Assembly (NCBI GenBank): GCA_002105175.1
Contig: MCGE01000006.1
Coordinates: 1,240,001-1,304,000 of the forward strand
DNA from: Absidia repens
Taxonomy: Eukaryota; Mucoromycota; Mucoromycetes; Mucorales; Cunninghamellaceae
Length of the DNA: 64,000 bases
Reading direction: 5' to 3'
The position numbers and the translations under genes are program-made. Positions 1 through 11,648 of this stretch are shown here, one piece after another (positions within the stretch are counted from its first letter, which is position 1; each line of letters starts with the position of its first letter). A model generated the notes under the pieces. That model saw only the letters and a program-made list of their open reading frames with translations. It was not told the DNA's origin and made no database searches.

Positions 1-1509
1 GAGTTCCGTAAATACCAAGGAGAGTAAGCGAAAGAATGGTTTTTGATTGAAACGAGGGCCCATAGCTTCGTGATATTGAGCAAGCACCAAGACAATGACA
101 GAGATAATATGACCCACCATTTTTGATTGCTGTTGAGATGATTCTTCCAAAGTTACCATATATGTCATCAACTTGGCCAGTGCGTCCACCCATTGAATCG
201 CCTTTGGTCTACCCATTATATAATGTTGTACGCAAGTTTCCGTCCCCATCCGTAAGAAGAAGCATTTGCCATCGTCATCCTTGGTCGCCGATAAGATGCG
301 CTTTACAATCCCACTGAGGAGTGTATCATTTGCGATTGGGTATTGAGAGAGCTGGTTCCATTCCGCGAGCAATAATCGTAGTTGTAAACAGTTGATCCCT
401 TCCAGTTTGATACTAGGGTAAACTTCATCCACTCTATGTTGTAAGTCTTGTATAAATGATGTCACCCTAATGAATAATACAATTGAAAGTGAGATGTCAA
501 ATCAATATACTTCAATGTTTTTATTTACCTTGGGGACGATTCACCAGAAATAACTTGCTGCCGCAACGTAGAAACGGTCAGGATATGATCTTCCAAATTT
601 GTCATGGGGTTTGGCGTCAGTAAGCATATCCGTACGAGATCAGCAGCAAATTCAGATGCAAGGTCAGCTTTCGTTTGAATCAATTTGGCAAGTTGTATAT
701 CGAATTCCTCTAGTGGTAGTAGTTGACAACGTATCAGCATCGCCATGACGGATGGGTTGAATTTTCTCTATAACAACAAGTACAACACATCAATGATCAT
801 AAATTAACATTTATATAAGTGAATCCAAATGTGCTTTCAACTTACTTCATCATCAGCATACACCAACCACAACAAAGCTTCCCGTCCAACTTCGGGTGAG
901 GTGTCAAATAAGGATTGTAAAAAGACAGTATATGCTTCCAGAGCTAGAGTCGTATTACTTTTATACAGCATGTAAATGATTTTTTCCACAAAGGTGAGCA
1001 TGGTTTGTTGAGGATGAAGACTTTGAGAGATCAGCAGAGGTATTTGTCGCATCACCAAACAAATATCGTGATTCGGCGGTAGTAACGAAAACGTGATAAT
1101 TCCCGACTGTTGGATGAGTCGATCCAGCTCAACAAGCATTTGCTGGCGGATAATAATAATTATAAAAAAGAACAAGATTAGTACCATGGCAACAATACAC
1201 AACAACTAATAATAGATCATCCACACAATCAAATAACTAAAGATCCATTGTATTTGATACTTTTTTTTTATTTACCTCTAGCTTTGCAGACACAAGATCA
1301 CTGTTTGGAGCGATTGGTGGGGATTTAAAAAATCAGATAGGTGAGGCGGTGGGAAGTTTTGATGGCTGGTAGGAGATCCACGAGGTAAGCTGGTGTTCGT
1401 TTGATCGATAACTGCTTGCGAAGAGGGCGAGGAAGATACTGTGGACTTTTGTGCAAACATTTCATAAAGTTTCATCTTTGGCACAGCATAAGAGTGAGGG
1501 GATGGCATT
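1..1509 (-). CDS. NOT1: NOT1 (CNOT1-like) scaffold of the CCR4-NOT deadenylase, partial; truncated at both ends
   Basis: Exons read on the minus strand are about 1276-1509, 846-1142, 529-767 and 1-466, with GT-AG introns. The translation carries NOT1 C-terminal-half signatures: LPPNHDICLVMRQIPLL, DDERKFNPSVMAMLIR, QYDMQLAKLI-type text (FDIQLAKLI) and FNQKPFFRLLSLVFTEL at the window edge. NOT1 is the roughly 2,000-residue scaffold that holds the Ccr4/Caf1 deadenylases and the Not module in the cytoplasm. The first exon here starts with MPSPHSYAVPKMKLYEMF, and no NOT1 N-terminal half is visible upstream, where only repeats follow. The 5' part of the first exon is one base out of frame with its 3' part at a T6 run (plus strand 1327-1332). 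This may be a real frameshift or a homopolymer error. Family assignment is firm; whether the gene is functional is uncertain. Confidence 0.8.
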
Positions 1510-1740
1510 ATATAAATAACTGTACAATAAAATAAAAGGAGAGGAACGACGAAAAGAGAGAAAACAGAAAAACAAAAAAAAACAAAATGGCTATAGAAAA
1601 ATTCAAACACCGAGTGGATCATCCCAGAATCCTTCTGTTCTTTTTTATTGAAGACAAACATATTTCTATATATCAGAGACAAGAAGTTTCTTCATAAATT
1701 TTTCATTTTCCTTTTTTTTTTTTAAAGAGAAGGACGAGCT

Positions 1741-3289
1741 ATCAGACTGCAGCTCTTTCCGTGCCGTGTCCTTGGAATAAGCGAACAGGCGAGATCATCA
1801 ACTATCATAGTTGACCCTGAGAGTCATCTATAATACACTTCACTCATAGGAAAATCTGCTAAATATCATCTACTAGCTTGATAAATGTGTCTAGTTTGAA
1901 AAACGTAGAACGGTAATGTACTGTATACAGATCCTGTAGAGTACGGTCACTAAAGAAAAAATAAAAGGTCCCGGTTATCTTGCTCTTTTATAGTTTTTTT
2001 GACTGAGAAAATTTTTCAGTGGCCAATGTTTACTCCGCAGCACTGTGTTTCAAAAAATAGTTGTGTGCCCTTTTTTGGTTTCCGTTTTTCAGGAACAGTC
2101 TGCACAAATGTAACCCACTTATATATTATTAGGTTTTATTTAGAAGTCTCGAGTCGAACTACTCTTAAAAAAATTTATGGCTCCCATCGCTTACAATAAC
2201 CACATATCAATTGGTATTGGCTTTTATTATTTATAAAGAATTACGAGACACACCTTTATGGGACAAGTAAATCAATTTAAAAGTCCCTTAAGGACAAGCT
2301 GGCTTTGCTAGCTGATGCATTAGTTTCGCTTTTACAACTTACATGCATTATGTTTTAAATTTATGTTACTGTATTGACTTCCCCCTCTTCACTATCCTCG
2401 TTTTCTCATGGGTCTCTTTTCCTTTTTTTTTTTTCCTGAATGTCATGCACATAGCTTGTTTTATAATATGAAGTGTCACAGACACAGTCTGACGATAGAT
2501 GGTGTTATAACAGTTATTTTTTACGCATTTTTGATGACCCCATTAGTGTTTCTTTTTTTTTTATGTGCCCATCATTGTCATTTTATAAACCCACTCAAGC
2601 AATTCCTTACGCCTCTTCTTGAGAGCTCAGTAAACGGTGCGTTGATCAGGACGATCAAATATTTAGTAAAACTAACCACGGAAATGCGCAATGACGTATC
2701 CAGCAAAAGAAGCACGGCATCCGCACTTTTTGCACACACATCTGTGTTTACACATAAATACCGAGTATCAATTACATGAAACAGGCGAAATAGTTGAGTA
2801 GTTTATGCTGATGCGATCCGCTGATATTAAGTTTTAGTCCTTGAATCATGTCCTCCTTCAGCCGATTCAAAGCTTTTTTTTTTTTGTGGTATCAACGAAG
2901 TAAATATTTTCCCAATATTTGTATACACTGAATTGTAGTAGCCTTTTTTTTTTTTTTGCATCATGTAGATTATACTTTCTTTGTGATACTGTAGAATATT
3001 TAGGGGAGGAACTTCTATGTCTGAAAGAGGGTCAGCATGGAAGTATGTTCCTTGACCTGATAATTGAAGAGTATCGTTAGAGGTGCATTATCTTAATTAG
3101 GGAGGGGTCTTTTATATTACCTAAATCCACTTTCTAATACATTATGTATATTATTCAAGCTATTTATTGATGGCATATAAAAAAATATATTGTATGATAA
3201 GATAGATATACCGTGTATCATGACAGTTTCATCAATAGATAAGAGTCATAATTGCTACCAATGTTGGTTATTGTAAAAGAAGAGGGAGC
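1741..3289. other. intergenic, no gene seen
   Basis: This is AT-rich DNA with short poly-T runs. Open frames at 1999-2199 and 2408-2779 are short, rich in Phe/Leu encoded by T-runs, and resemble no family. The NOT1 N-terminal half would be expected here if the gene were intact, and it is absent. Confidence 0.5.
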
Positions 3290-3845
3290 CAGTATGCCAC
3301 CAATGTTGAATAAATAACGGTGATGATTGCTTAAAAAAAGAGAGATTTTCCTTTTTTGGGCCCACCAGAAAAAAATTGCAAAACAAATCCTCATGAGCCC
3401 AAAATATTTTAAACTCCCGCCCACATGAAATATTTTATTTTCTCTCTCCTGTGTATTTTTATTTTTTCGGTTCTTTTTCGCTTTGATCACTTTTTTTTTT
3501 TTTACCATTCAACTTTTATGGGGGTACGGTGCTCTTAGATCTGTGTCAGGACTAGTTCAGAAGGGATTTCAGAATAGGGATTACAAGATGCGTGGGGAAA
3601 CCCTCTCATTTTGGATCTAGGATTTAGAACCACCATTACTTAGTCTTTTGAGCCTTCATTAGCTTAGCTTAGTGTTAGCTTGTCCATAGTTGTATCTATG
3701 TCTCAATAAAACATGTCTCTTTTTACTTGTTTCAATGAAAAAATGTCCCATTAGTTTTCTCATGTCTTGTGCAATAGATCCAATTTACCATCGTCGTCCA
3801 TTCAGATCAGTATTAACAGTCGCTGTGCGTCAATAATATATATAT
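3290..3845 (+). repeat. R1 dispersed repeat, copy 1
   Basis: This copy carries the R1 core order: a T-rich tract, a CATTCAACTTTTATGGGG-like block, GTGTCAGGACTAGTTCAGAA, GGATTACAAGATGC, AACCCTCTCATTTTGGAT, then AATAAAA-containing text followed by ATGTCCCATTAG. It has no coding capacity. Sequence left of the T-rich tract also aligns, in reverse complement, with the A-tract flanks of copies 3, 5 and 7. Edges are approximate. Confidence 0.75.
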
Positions 3846-3894
3846 ATATATACGAATCCAGTGTTGTAAGGGTGAACGAAATTGCTGAGTTAGA

Positions 3895-4161
3895 CCACGT
3901 TCTTTTTCAAGTTGGGCTTTATCTACAAAAATTCTGGTGCTCACTACTTACAATCAAATATAAATTTGGTGCTCTCTATATATTTTAAAGACTACAGTGT
4001 GGGCAAACAAAAAAGGACAATTTCAAATTCAGGGGAAACTATTTTTTGATCCTCACTACAAATCCGTTCAAATAAGAACAACAATACTCTTATACACTAT
4101 ACATCTGATGTAAAATATAACTGAAGATTTAACAAAAAGGTTAAATTAACACCGTTACTGC
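3895..4161 (+). repeat. degraded LTR-end fragments related to the Ty3-type family
   Basis: The block CTACAAAAATTCTGGTGCTCACTAC-like text near 3928-3955 matches the 3' part of the LTRs at 4162-4828 and 58344-58907. A second GGTGCTC copy follows about 35 bases later. The rest is unassigned AT-rich sequence. Confidence 0.45.
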
Positions 4162-4828
4162 TGTCACGGCTGACCTCAACCTTGAGAATTGTTTGGGATG
4201 AAACCAGATGACTTACGGAAGCAAGATGACTTACGGAAGCAAGATGACTTACGGAAGCAAGATGGTTTACGGAAGCAAGATGGTTTACGGAAGCAAGATG
4301 GTTTACGGAAGCAAGATGGTTTACGGGAGTAGCGGGGTTTTCGGCAGTACTCAAGTCATGGTTTCAAGCACGATGTCTTGAACTTTAAAAATTTTAGTAT
4401 AAATACCTTGAAAAAAAATATCAAAAAGAAGAAAATTATCTTTGAACATTTTTATCTTTGATCACTTTATATTTTTAAATAAATTTATTATAAAGGTTTT
4501 TTTAAACCTCCCAACTTGTTGGCTATCTATTATTCCACACCTTGGAATATTTTTATATTTTTGACAGCTGAGTCTGAATCTCGCTTCACTTTATTTTTTT
4601 GACTTGATTTAAGTCACTACTTATTTTATTGACCTTATTATTTTCATCTTTGAAAATAATACATCCTCGCTTGGACTTTCAAGTTTAGTCCTTTATTATC
4701 TTTAAGCCTTTGAAGCTACAAACGGTTGAACTTAATCCTAAAAAGTTCTGGTGCTCACTCTATAAAAAATAAAAACCTACAAAAACACTTTCCAGTTACG
4801 ACCTAGCAACCAAAATTAGCCGTAACAC
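4162..4828 (+). mobile_element. solo LTR of the Ty3-type family, with CTGC target duplication
   Basis: The element begins TGTCACGG and ends CCGTAACA, matching in reverse complement the LTRs at 58344-58907 and 63415-63977. The interior agrees over most of its length, including the TATAAATACCTT box, the CTCCCAACTTGTTGGC block, TGAGTCTGAATCTCGCTTCA and GTTCTGGTGCTCACTC. It is flanked by CTGC at 4158-4161 and again at 4829-4832, the same 4-bp duplication length as the full element. Its 667 bp exceed the 563-564 bp of the young LTRs because a minisatellite has expanded near the 5' end. The orientation would place a parent element on the plus strand. Confidence 0.85.
4211..4336. repeat. 18-bp minisatellite, seven units, inside the solo LTR
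   Basis: The unit is ACTTACGGAAGCAAGATG, changing to GTTTACGGAAGCAAGATG from unit four onward. The last unit is diverged. The switch between two unit types suggests stepwise expansion from two founder variants. The minus strand reads as a repeated HLASVN/S peptide, which I regard as a by-product. Confidence 0.95.
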
Positions 4829-5129
4829 TGCCTATACCAAACTCAAAAATAGCCGTAACACGACATAAAAAAAAAAAAACAACAACAACTAAAAACCCAC
4901 TGTTGAAGATCCGATGCAAGTTGATACGAGTAGTGAAGATCCAATGCAAGTTGACGCAAGTAATGATGAAGTCGAAGACGTATTTGCAAGTGCTTTTAAC
5001 ACACGTGAGCTCATCGACTGGGCACTCTCGAATTAAAGTTCGATCCCAAAACACTCTGTCAATTTTGACAATGGTGAACTCGAACGACCTCTATACTTTA
5101 ACCACCTCTTGCGTTCGACCACCCTTTTT
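4829..5129. other. retroelement debris with a short coding-like stretch
   Basis: Between two LTR remnants, about 4890-5036 reads on the plus strand as an acidic peptide containing EDPMQVD twice and ending DWALSN before a stop. It could be a fragment of a Gag or other retroelement ORF. No family can be assigned. Confidence 0.3.
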
Positions 5130-5678
5130 TGATTAGTATAAATACCTCCACTTCCCCGCAACAATTTTATTTTTTTCTTTAGTTATTTATTTTTATATAT
5201 TTATCTCAATCTTTTTTTTATAAAATTCAGTACAAAGGTTTTTAACCACCAAATCACTGTCTTATTTTTATTTTGTTTCTATCGTCTATATAGAAACTTT
5301 CTTTTATTTTTTTGTGACTACAAGTCCTTTTTTTATTTTACTATGTGTTATACACTTATTTTTATTGAACCAACAAAGGTCAATACTTTTCTTTTTTATT
5401 TCATTTTACTCTTTCAAGTTTATTTTTTATAAACTTTCTCTACAGTTGGACTTTATCTACAAAAGTTCTGGTGCTCACTACTACCAAATCTATTTTTGTC
5501 CGATTCAGGAACAAAATATTTCAAATTCCGCCGAAGGAACAAATTTATTTTTCAAAGCTCTAAACGATCAAAGCTACACCAAAGGATCACTCAAGACATC
5601 CTATTCAACCCAGAAAAACATAAAAAACCTACAAAAACACAATCCAGTTGGACTAAAATCACAAATTTAGCCGCAACA
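5130..5678 (+). mobile_element. older diverged LTR of the same family, ending beside tRNA-Glu
   Basis: It shares the LTR landmarks in order: TATAAATACCTCC near 5138, ACAAAGGTTTTTAACC near 5232, GTTCTGGTGCTCACT near 5466, ACCTACAAAAACACAATCCAG near 5630, and the terminus TTAGCCGCAACA at 5678. About 110 bp is inserted between the GGTGCTCACT block and the ACCTACAAAAAC block relative to the young LTR. The 3' terminus lies 46 bp from the 3' end of the tRNA-Glu gene. The left edge is uncertain. Confidence 0.65.
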
Positions 5679-5724
5679 AAACATTGATAGCTCCAAAGTA
5701 ATCAAATTTAGCAAAAAGATGGTC

Positions 5725-5796
5725 TTCCCACACGGGGAATCGAACCCCGGCCACGGCGGTGAAAGCGCCGGATCCTAGCCACTAGACCATATGGGA
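5725..5796 (-). tRNA. tRNA-Glu (anticodon UUC)
   Basis: The minus strand folds as a standard 72-nt tRNA. The acceptor arm TCCCATA pairs with TGTGGGA (one G-U), the anticodon stem CGGCG/CGCCG holds loop CTTTCAC (anticodon TTC), and the T arm is CGGGG-TTCGATT-CCCCG. There is no intron and CCA is not encoded. A and B boxes are intact. LTR remnants of the Ty3-type family end 46 bp beyond its 3' end. Confidence 0.95.
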
Positions 5797-6424
5797 CATA
5801 TTGAAAATTTTTGAAAGCACATATATATAAAGTAAATTACCTAGGGAAGCACGTGTTATCTCCTTCAGGTCGTTTTTTTAGCTGATTGCATGCTTGAATG
5901 TTCTTTATTTCACCCTTATAAACCATTGTACCGTTTCAGAAATTTAACTTTAAATGCATATTGATGGCGAGCTACTAGATTGTTTGAAAATGCAACTCTA
6001 TTTCAAAACCCATTCAATATCACACAATTCACGCCAATTAAAATGCCGCCCGTCTGTCATGCAACTTTTTTTCTCCGTTTGTTTATTTTTTTCTCTCTTT
6101 CTCTTTTACATTATTATTCCTCCCTTGGCACAATTAGTGGCATCATTAGTATTATTATTATTATTATTATTATTATCTTGTCTCTTTCCTTCCCCCTCTT
6201 AGTCCATTACGGTTATCATTCTCTTCGCCTGACAAAAGGTATACATACCAAACAGGTTTTCATATCTTTTGTCAGGTATCACTTATCTTATACTTATATT
6301 CCAAGAAAAACAAACACTTCTTCTATTCTCTCAATTTATTTATCATTCAATTGTTAATCTTTTGATCAACTTGTGCCTTGATAAGATATATCACTCACAT
6401 CTGTCTAGTTTCTGATATTCAAAA

Positions 6425-6900
6425 GTCAGACGATTTTTTTTTTTTTTTTTCTTTCCTTAAAGTTTCATTGAAGCAATGGCAAACCTGGATTAGATATTAG
6501 AACTTGGATTAGGGGCATTCTGAAAACTGCATTGTAAATATCATGGGGAACCCTTTCATTTTGGATGTAGGATTTGGGCACAACATTAGATTAGAATAGC
6601 TTCTTAAGAGACGAGCGCCATGAAACTTTCATTATTTAGCTTAGTGTTAATTGTCTTAGTTTATCGCAACATTTGAATATATGGTATGTCTAGTCTTTTT
6701 ACCATTAACAGCATTAGTCTCTCTCATATGATTATAGCCAGTGTCTTCAATAGTAGATCCCTTCAATTTACATTCCTCCCCTTTCTCATTTAGATCAACG
6801 TTGACCATCCATTAGTTTATGTTGGTTCATACAATACTTCAATAAAATATATCTTTTATTTTTAGCCATTTTTCCGAATCCATGTTGACTTAAGGGCAAA
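6425..6900 (+). repeat. R1 dispersed repeat, copy 2 (strongly diverged)
   Basis: The copy is recognisable from ATCATGGGGAACCCTTTCAT, TTTTGGATGTAGGATTTGGG, TTTAGCTTAGTGTTA and CTTCAATAAAATATATCTT in the R1 order. The CAGGACTAGTTTAGAAGGG block is eroded, so this looks like the oldest copy in the window. Confidence 0.6.

Positions 6901-6904
<4 letters not shown>

Positions 6905-6949
<45 letters not shown>
6905..6949. repeat. T45 homopolymer
   Basis: An uninterrupted run of 45 T follows R1 copy 2. It is one of five A/T runs of 42-45 bases in the window. Confidence 0.95.
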
Positions 6950-6951
<2 letters not shown>

Positions 6952-7227
6952 TAACGCAACTGTTAGCCATTAAATTATACAAATCAAAAAATCAATAATC
7001 GAACGAGAATACATGTTAGAGATACAAACAATAATTTTTTTATTGATATTGAATAATAGCTAAATGGGATAATGTACCAATTGATATAAAAAAAGTAATA
7101 ACTAAAGAGTAAAAGGAAGTGATAATATAATAAAGTAGCAATGAGTGGAAGGGAAAAAGGAAAATGGATATGATAAGGAGATATAAGATAAAATATAATA
7201 AAAACTAAAAGAGCCAAAGAGCCAACA

Positions 7228-9043
7228 CTATCCATCCATGGTTTGTTTTTTAGGGAGAGGAGGTAAACTTGATCGATACACCAACGATTGACCGCGTGCG
7301 GTATTCTTGAGATTTAAATAAGTGATAGCGTCGTCCTTGATCGATGATTCCGCCAACCCAATCAGTTCAGAGATTGTTTGTCCAGACTTGGGATCCACAA
7401 TGCCAGCATCTGCACCATTCTGAAGTAGGAATTCCGCCATTGGGAATAGTCGTTTCGTATTGTCATCGCCAGCATCACCTTCTTCATTTGAAACCACCTC
7501 GTAACCATCGTCAACATCGTCATTGTCTTCAGCATCTTGTGGTTCGGCAGTTCGACCATGGAAAAGGGCGGCATGAAGAGCATACTGAACGTCACTCTCA
7601 TCATCATCATCCGGAGACGGTCGGCTAGAGTTGACATTGGCACCTAGGACAATGGCACGGAGAGCTTGAGGAATATCGTCGTTATCAATGGCAGTAAAAA
7701 GGCATAAATTCGGATCGTTTTTTTCCTCTGGGGTTGTTGCTGGCTCAACAAAGGATCGTACCACATACTTCGCTTGAATGTACTTGAGCTTTTTATCACG
7801 CCGATCTGTTGGTTGGATGCCGTTGTTGTCGTTGTTGTCTGTGCTGTTATCCCGTGTTGCTTCCCAAATAGCATTTGATTTCGCATTTCCTATTGAGTGC
7901 AAAAGAGCCAATATATCCGGCGAGTAAGAAGAGCTGTCCAAAGTCAACGACCGTATTTTCGATACATGAGTGCCCATTGAGCGATGAATCCCACTACATT
8001 CTAATATTAAAACAACGAAGAGTTTAGTAGGAGGATTTTTTTTTTTTAATGCATATATCTACTTTACCTATACAAAGGAATATCCCTAGATTCAAAGAGC
8101 ACCAATCAGGATTTTTTTCGCCACAATCTGCACAAAACCGGTTTGATTTTTCGTTTCTTATATCCTTGATGAGCTTCGTGTTGACTGAAGGAGAGAATGT
8201 GTATTGTCCAGGAGCGGTGGATGACCCTTTGGTACCAGAATTGGTATTACTGCCGGTGTTGTTGTTACTGGATATACTATTGGTGGATAAAATAGACCAT
8301 CTGAATCGATCGGTAGAGGGTGAGGTTGAAACACTGGGTGAGGATGGCGTGAGGTACTGATGGGGTGGAGGAAGTGGCGGTAATGGAGGAGGAGAGTCGT
8401 CTGCCAAAGAAGCTGCAGCAAGGTCAGTATTTGAGGCCTGTCGTCGAAATGAGTGTTTGTCAGAAACCGTTGTCGAAGAGGACGCAGATGATGATGAATG
8501 AATGCCAGATGCCACCGCCAGACCAGCATTACGCAAAGCACCACTGAGAGAATGTCGGTGATTCCCGCCACCACCAGGTTTTTTCATTGTAATCGAGTGT
8601 ATGCTTTTTGTTTTTGATTTGGACGGTGTTGGTATAGGTGATGATGGTGATGATGATGTGACGGCTGCGTCTAGTAGCAATTCCACATTGATACAATTGT
8701 TGATTTCGTTGTCGACTTGCTGCTGATCCATATCCTTTAACAAATCCAGTGATGTCCCTGTCCCGTTCAAAAGGCCTTCGATAGCGTTCTGAATAATATT
8801 AATCCAAGAGAGCATTTCTTCATGAGAGGTTGCTTGATAAATACGGCGCATTTGGGGTGTAATGATTTCAAACGAGAACCGCCGGTCTACATTGCGTGCT
8901 TCTCGGACTGTGGCAAATCGTAGATTGATTGGGTCGATATTTGATTCCAAATGTCGTTTCCAGTTGCTGTATTCGTGGAGTTTTCCGCCACTTAGGACGC
9001 ACCAGTACCTACACCCACATTGTTAAAAAAAGGTCAGTTCTAC

Positions 9044-9081
<38 letters not shown>

Positions 9082-10191
9082 TACTTGTGCCATGCAACAC
9101 CTGAATGTATATCAAACCCGCTAGGTTTCAAGGGTTTAGAAGTTGAGAATAAAAAACCTTCCTTCCGCCGTTCAGTTTGATCCAAGAAGCGTCTGTCTTG
9201 CTGTTCCAAATCCCTAATGCCATGGAACCGGTCAACATCGTCTGGTACGGGTATTGGTGATTTGAGAGGATCGGACGTGGGGTTGTCACTAGTAGCGAGG
9301 GATAAATCCGAAGTTTCAGCAGCCAGATCGTCCGAGTACTTTGATTCCAACCATTTCCGCTTTTCCGATCGTTCCTTGTTGATTTGTTGTTGTGATCGTG
9401 CTGCCTATCATCCATCAGCCCCAATAGAGATATTGTAATGTTTTGTTAATAGCCGTACGCCAGGTAATGTCTCTGTATTCCATCCGATCTATTATCATTA
9501 CCTGTGCCATTTGTAATCCTAATTCGTCCAACCCTGATCGGTGTTCTTCCAAGTGTTGAGCCACTGTTTCGTAAAAAGCATGTTCCTTTTGTTGATAGCT
9601 GAGCAAATGATACAAAACTTCCTGTTCCTTTTTACCACCATGAAGATCGACCAGAAACGAATAGTAGTCAAACCGCATCAAGTCAAAGCGACGTTTCTTG
9701 AACAAGTGTTTTGTTTCCACAAATCGAGCGTCTGATGCTGAAGACGAGTTTTTCTTGATACTGAGATACTTCGCCAAATAGGTATAGTATTCTTTGCTTT
9801 CCTCTTCAAATTGCCGTCGTTTGGTGTCCGCCATTTTGAGATCGAGTTCATATAGTTTTAGAAGAGGATCGACGAGTAGAGATTGCATTGAATGTTCTAA
9901 TCGTTCCCGTTGTTCGAGCATAACAGTCCAAGTGCCACCTAGATAGTTGGTCCATAAAGGCGCGGCCGCAGGTGTTTCTTGAAGGGCATTCACCAGGGCT
10001 TGATCAGCCGCCAACCATGTTTGTTTTGCTTCTAATGATGCCGTTGTAGTCTTCACCAATCGCTTCAGGTCACTTTTCAGCGCACTTGTCCTGTTTTCCA
10101 GTTCCTTGATCGTTGCGCGAAATAAAGGTCCATCTTCGAGGTAATCACGCATTCCGGTGGAAAGGTCAGTAGGAGTATCCACATCAGTCAT
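7228..10191 (-). CDS. BAR-PH-ArfGAP-ankyrin protein (ACAP/ASAP-type Arf GTPase-activating protein)
   Basis: Exons 9502-10191, 9085-9404, 8068-9008 and 7228-8000 join in frame to 907 residues. The N-terminal 250 residues are a helical BAR domain. A PH domain follows (AWHKYWCVLSGGKLHEY to EMLSWINIIQNAI), then a Ser-rich linker. Next comes an ArfGAP zinc finger with CADCGEKNPDWCSLNLGIF and C-S-G-I-H-R, the Arg being the arginine finger, and finally degenerate ankyrin repeats (LLQNGADAGI). Such proteins stimulate GTP hydrolysis on Arf at curved endosomal or plasma membranes. The start at 10191 is the first Met before BAR text. The splice across ECSGIHRS restores the zinc-finger sequence exactly, which supports the model. 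Confidence 0.93.
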
Positions 10192-10689
10192 GGAAATAAA
10201 AGCAACAACAATAAAAAGTAGAAGATAGATAAGATATGGAGAATAATAATGAATATAATAAAAATTTGCAAAAGAAAGAAAGAAAAATATAAAAAAAGGG
10301 AAACTGGGAAAATCTTTTTATATTAAAAAGGATATTAGCTTGATGGATTTGTTTAAATCCCGCAATGGCAACGGTCGTCTGTGACAGAAATAATATACGA
10401 GCTATGATTTCAACTATGACAGTAAACTCAACCCTTTTGTTTTCTCTGTCATTTACCAACCCCCTAAAACCGTGCTTCTCCTGTGCATACCACCCCAAAT
10501 CGCCCTCTCCCAATGTGTTCCACCTTCCCTTTTACCATCAATTGATGGACTTGTAAATATGTCAGTGAGGTAAAAAGTAAATGCTTTATATTATTTTATT
10601 CACTGGGTAAAATGGTATTCAATAATAATAATAATAATAAAATATTGAATCTATAAAAAATCTAAACTACTATTACTAAATCTACAATA

Positions 10690-11345
10690 CCTAAAGGGAT
10701 AACGCATTTTCCTTCCTCAAGTTGAGTGAACTACCCTTCTGGAGCCATTCGATTTGATCAGCACTCACAATATGTTTGGCGTCAATTATCCATTTGGATC
10801 CATTCCATCGTTGTCATCAGCAGTTGGAGAGATTTTTCAGGAACAATAAATTTGACACCAGAGGCTTCTATCATATCACCATCGGATATCAGTTCCCGAT
10901 CCGTGTCATTTGCAAAAGTCCACCGAAGTGCGTCTTGTGTCTCGAGGTTGGTTTCATGGATAAAGTAAATGATCTTGAAATAGATAGATAACCCAAATAG
11001 CGGACTTGAAGCACAGCAGGTTCTCGAACAGATCCTTCACTATAGTTGTTCTACAATAAAACATAACAAACATCACCAGTTAGTATACATATATAATTTA
11101 TTATTGCATGTTCAACCATACTTACATTAGCAATAATAGCACAGGGAATGTTTTGATTCTTATAGCTCTTAGCTACTTCCACGGATGGCATTGTTGGATC
11201 CACACAGTCATTTCAGTGCAAGGTTCATTGTCAGCATTTGGAGCCTCAATGAGGGTATTTTCGGCAATGGTTTGTAAATTGCCCCTATACTTGATATATT
11301 GTGAGTCCAGCATCAAAATTGTGGCCTAGGAGGTCACTGTCCTGA
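10690..11345 (-). pseudogene. aconitase C-terminal (swivel) domain pseudogene
   Basis: Three-frame reading of the minus strand gives successive aconitase motifs. They are YRGNLQTIAENTLIEAPNAD (compare RGHLDNIS..LIGA.NA), VEVAKSYKNQNIPCAIIAN, NNYSEGSVREPAVLQVRYLG (compare [20 protein letters not shown]), IHETNLETQDALRWTFAND and the C-terminal ADQIEWLQKGSSLNLRK. Frame changes and stops separate them: TGA/TAG codons near 11180, a shift near 10950 and a stop near 10790. The Ser-Arg-Glu-His motif is altered to VREP. An intron (11051-11125, GTAAGT...TTGTAG) is still present, so this is a DNA-level copy and not a processed one. The N-terminal catalytic three quarters are missing. Confidence 0.82.
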
Positions 11346-11648
11346 GGTTGGAAGTGAAATGAAGAACTGACGAAGAAGAAAAAGGTCCCAAAAATTTAAG
11401 CACTAGCTGTACATTTTCTATCATTTCAAACACCGTCTATTCGCTTTCCATTCCTGCTATGTATAACCCTTTCCAGTCAATTTGATTTTGTAGTTGTTTC
11501 TTTATTTTTGATTTGTGATCATGATGTAAAAACAATAAGTTCAATATGGATAAAATAGGGAAATGTAAACTATATGAATGTGTGCGTGCGTGTGCATATG
11601 TGTTGTGATTTTTTTTTTTGTGGAATTGGGAAGGGAGAGGTCGCTAAT

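Noticed and set aside
4097..4354. protein with repeated HLASVN units on the minus strand
   Set aside because: The units are the 18-bp minisatellite (a multiple of three) inside a solo LTR, so the repeat peptide is incidental.
5496..5687. start of a Gag protein (MSDSGTKYFKF)
   Set aside because: The frame lies inside an old LTR with LTR landmarks on both sides and does not resemble the gag at 62294-63226.
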